A stretch of DNA of 64,000 bases, taken from assembly GCF_011440305.1 (NCBI RefSeq), contig NZ_JAAOIW010000013.1, positions 124,001 to 188,000 on the forward strand. Reading direction: 5' to 3'. The notes under the pieces are model-generated. The model was not told the origin of the DNA and did no database searches. It saw nothing but the letters and a program-made list of their open reading frames with translations. Position 1 is the stretch's first letter, and each line of letters opens with the position of its first letter. The stretch is from Paenibacillus agricola. GTDB lineage: Bacteria; Bacillota; Bacilli; Paenibacillales; NBRC-103111. Below, piece by piece: positions 62,830 to 64,000 of this stretch. The position numbers and the translations under genes are program-made.

Positions 62830-63537
62830 ATGAATGTAGAAACGGTTATGCAGGAGCTCGAAGCTCTCGGCAAGGAACGAACTAAGAAAATTTACGGATC
62901 CAATGGCGCGCACGAACCGCTTTTTGGCGTGGCTACAGGCGATATGAAGCCCATCGTTAAGAAAATTAAAAAAAATCAACCTTTGGCTGAGCAGCTATAC
63001 AGCACAGGGAACTACGACGCAATGTACTTTGCCGGCATAATTGCAGACCCACAAGCAATGACTGAAGTGGATTTTGAGCGTTGGATAGATGCGGCTTATT
63101 TTTATATGCTGTCCGATTATGTGGTTGCAGTAACCTTGGCAGAAACAGATATTGCACAAGAGGTTGCCGATAAATGGATCGCAAGCGGCGAAGAACTGAG
63201 AATGTCAGCGGGCTGGAGTTGTTACTGCTGGCTTTTGGGTAATCGCCCGGACGCTGAATTTTCTGAAAGCAAAATTGCCAATATGCTTGAAATTGTGGAA
63301 AATACGATTCATGATTCTCCCGAACGAACTAAATACGCTATGAATAATTTTATTTACACAGTGGGCGTATCCTATTTGCCGCTCCATGATAAGGCGGTCG
63401 AGACCGCAAAGGCAGTAGGCCCAGTAGAAGTTAAACGGGATAAGAAAAAAAGCAGTTTCCTGCTCGCTTCCGAAAATATTCAAAAGGCAGTAGATAAAGG
63501 GCAACTTGGTTTCAAACGCAAACATGTTAGGTGTTAG
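62830..63537 (+). CDS. AlkD-like DNA alkylation repair protein
   Basis: 235 residues, all-helical HEAT-like repeat protein. Family pattern: VMQELEALGKERTKKIYGSN, EPLFGVATGDMKPIVKKIKK, LYSTGNYDAMYFAGIIAD, SAGWSCYCWLLGNRPD and the basic tail GFKRKHVRC. AlkD proteins remove alkylated purines; many relatives lack the catalytic residues, and I cannot confirm activity from sequence alone. ATG at 62830 follows GAAGGAAGTGTTTAACA. Monocistronic. Confidence 0.8.
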   Translation: MNVETVMQELEALGKERTKKIYGSNGAHEPLFGVATGDMKPIVKKIKKNQPLAEQLYSTGNYDAMYFAGIIADPQAMTEVDFERWIDAAYFYMLSDYVVAVTLAETDIAQEVADKWIASGEELRMSAGWSCYCWLLGNRPDAEFSESKIANMLEIVENTIHDSPERTKYAMNNFIYTVGVSYLPLHDKAVETAKAVGPVEVKRDKKKSSFLLASENIQKAVDKGQLGFKRKHVRC

Positions 63538-63639
63538 ACCATTGCTTCGCTATATTTGGGCAGTCAAGCCATTCACACTGCTCCCGAATTTCCGCCACAG
63601 ATGGGGCATTCAAGCGTGAAGCGGACATTCGAGCGATTT

Positions 63640-63905
63640 TTCGGGATTTGAGATTGATCGACTCGTTCGCCTCGCCTCCATTATGCCCGATTGCTATATG
63701 TGCAGGATTTTTCTACCTCTCGTCATGCTGCTCGAATATTTCATCATGAGCACAAATTTCCAGTACAAAGATTACAGTCAATTAACCCCGCTGTTTGTCG
63801 ACGGGTACGTCCCGTTATGGAAGGGAGCGCTGTTTGCTGGCACTAGTTTGGCAGAAGTTCTTTCAATCCATTCCTTAAATTCTTCCTCGAAACAAATAAA
63901 TGGGT
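63640..63905 (+). pseudogene. Degenerate GerAB-like permease remnant
   Basis: After a probable frame change, one frame reads RIFLPLVMLLEYFIMSTNFQ, YKDYSQLTPLFVDGYVPLWK, then GALFAGTSLAEVLSI. The L-x-P-L/V-x-x-x-G-x-x-P-x-x-K-G-x-...-E-V-L pattern matches the middle of GerAB permeases (compare FNVPYAFQPWDTLIQ in the intact copy). No start, no continuous frame beyond about 63905. Could be a scrap of a third receptor; short and degenerate, so uncertain. Confidence 0.4.
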
Positions 63906-64000
63906 TGTCAGCAGTGGAGTATGGTACGTTGACATATCCTTCCTCCTCTTATGATATCAACAAAAACTATAGAATCGTATTGAATCATAAACTTGAGTAT

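Noticed and set aside
63540-63640. PPQMGHSSVKRTFERF resembles the C-terminal motif of tyrosine recombinases
   Set aside because: Only about a dozen residues agree and no other integrase box is present nearby; not enough to call a mobile element.

Overview
The window looks like a chromosome segment of a Paenibacillus-type spore-forming Firmicute. The support is gene content: two complete or near-complete gerA-type germinant receptor operons, a SleB/CwlJ-type cortex hydrolase, CUT-type sugar ABC importers with lipoprotein binding proteins and no ATPase gene of their own, an LplB/YtcP-type importer next to a membrane AraC regulator, polysaccharide-degrading enzymes (PL22, GH43, PL8) and AGGAGG-type ribosome binding sites. 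No rRNA, tRNA or CRISPR array was seen.

Layout. 1-2.7 kb: first gerA operon on the minus strand, gerC running off the edge. 3.1-6.3 kb: sugar ABC importer (permease, permease, binding protein), perhaps led by a 36-residue ORF. 6.4-17 kb: FCD-type GntR regulator with a palindrome inside its own promoter, then an apparent operon of a second importer, an enolase-superfamily acid-sugar dehydratase with all mandelate-racemase-type catalytic residues, an aldehyde dehydrogenase, an iron alcohol dehydrogenase and a D-2-hydroxyacid dehydrogenase, then a secreted TIM-barrel-like protein. 17-26 kb: a phosphotransferase, oligogalacturonate lyase, an ABC exporter, a NiaP-like transporter, a phasin-like/UbiB-like pair and a spore cortex hydrolase.

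26.6-31.9 kb: a compact reactive-sulfur detoxification locus (TauE exporter, rhodanese-persulfide dioxygenase fusion, TusA-rhodanese fusion, TusA, two DsrE-like proteins, two more rhodaneses) with a CstR-type regulator. Three related ATACC-type palindromes precede its three transcription units, so it reads as a single CstR regulon.

32-49 kb is accessory and scarred: GH43 enzyme, a decayed 732-bp IS4-like element with 14-bp terminal repeats, an Rpn-type nuclease pseudogene, pieces of other genes, and compositionally different MFS/TetR/DUF2798 genes. The most striking object is at 35.0-38.9 kb: one uninterrupted reading frame in which the sensor half of a YesM-type histidine kinase, ending where the phospho-acceptor His motif should begin, is joined in frame to a PL8 polysaccharide lyase with its catalytic Asn, His and Tyr intact and two C-terminal carbohydrate-binding modules.

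49.5-58.2 kb: an Rrf2 regulator with its NmrA-like target, an oligosaccharide importer with an AraC-type membrane regulator, and a PaiB-like protein. 58.4-62.3 kb: second gerA operon, in which gerA seems to start at CTG and a fourth small membrane gene overlaps gerB. 62.8-64 kb: an AlkD-like DNA alkylation repair protein and a degenerate piece that looks like a third gerB.
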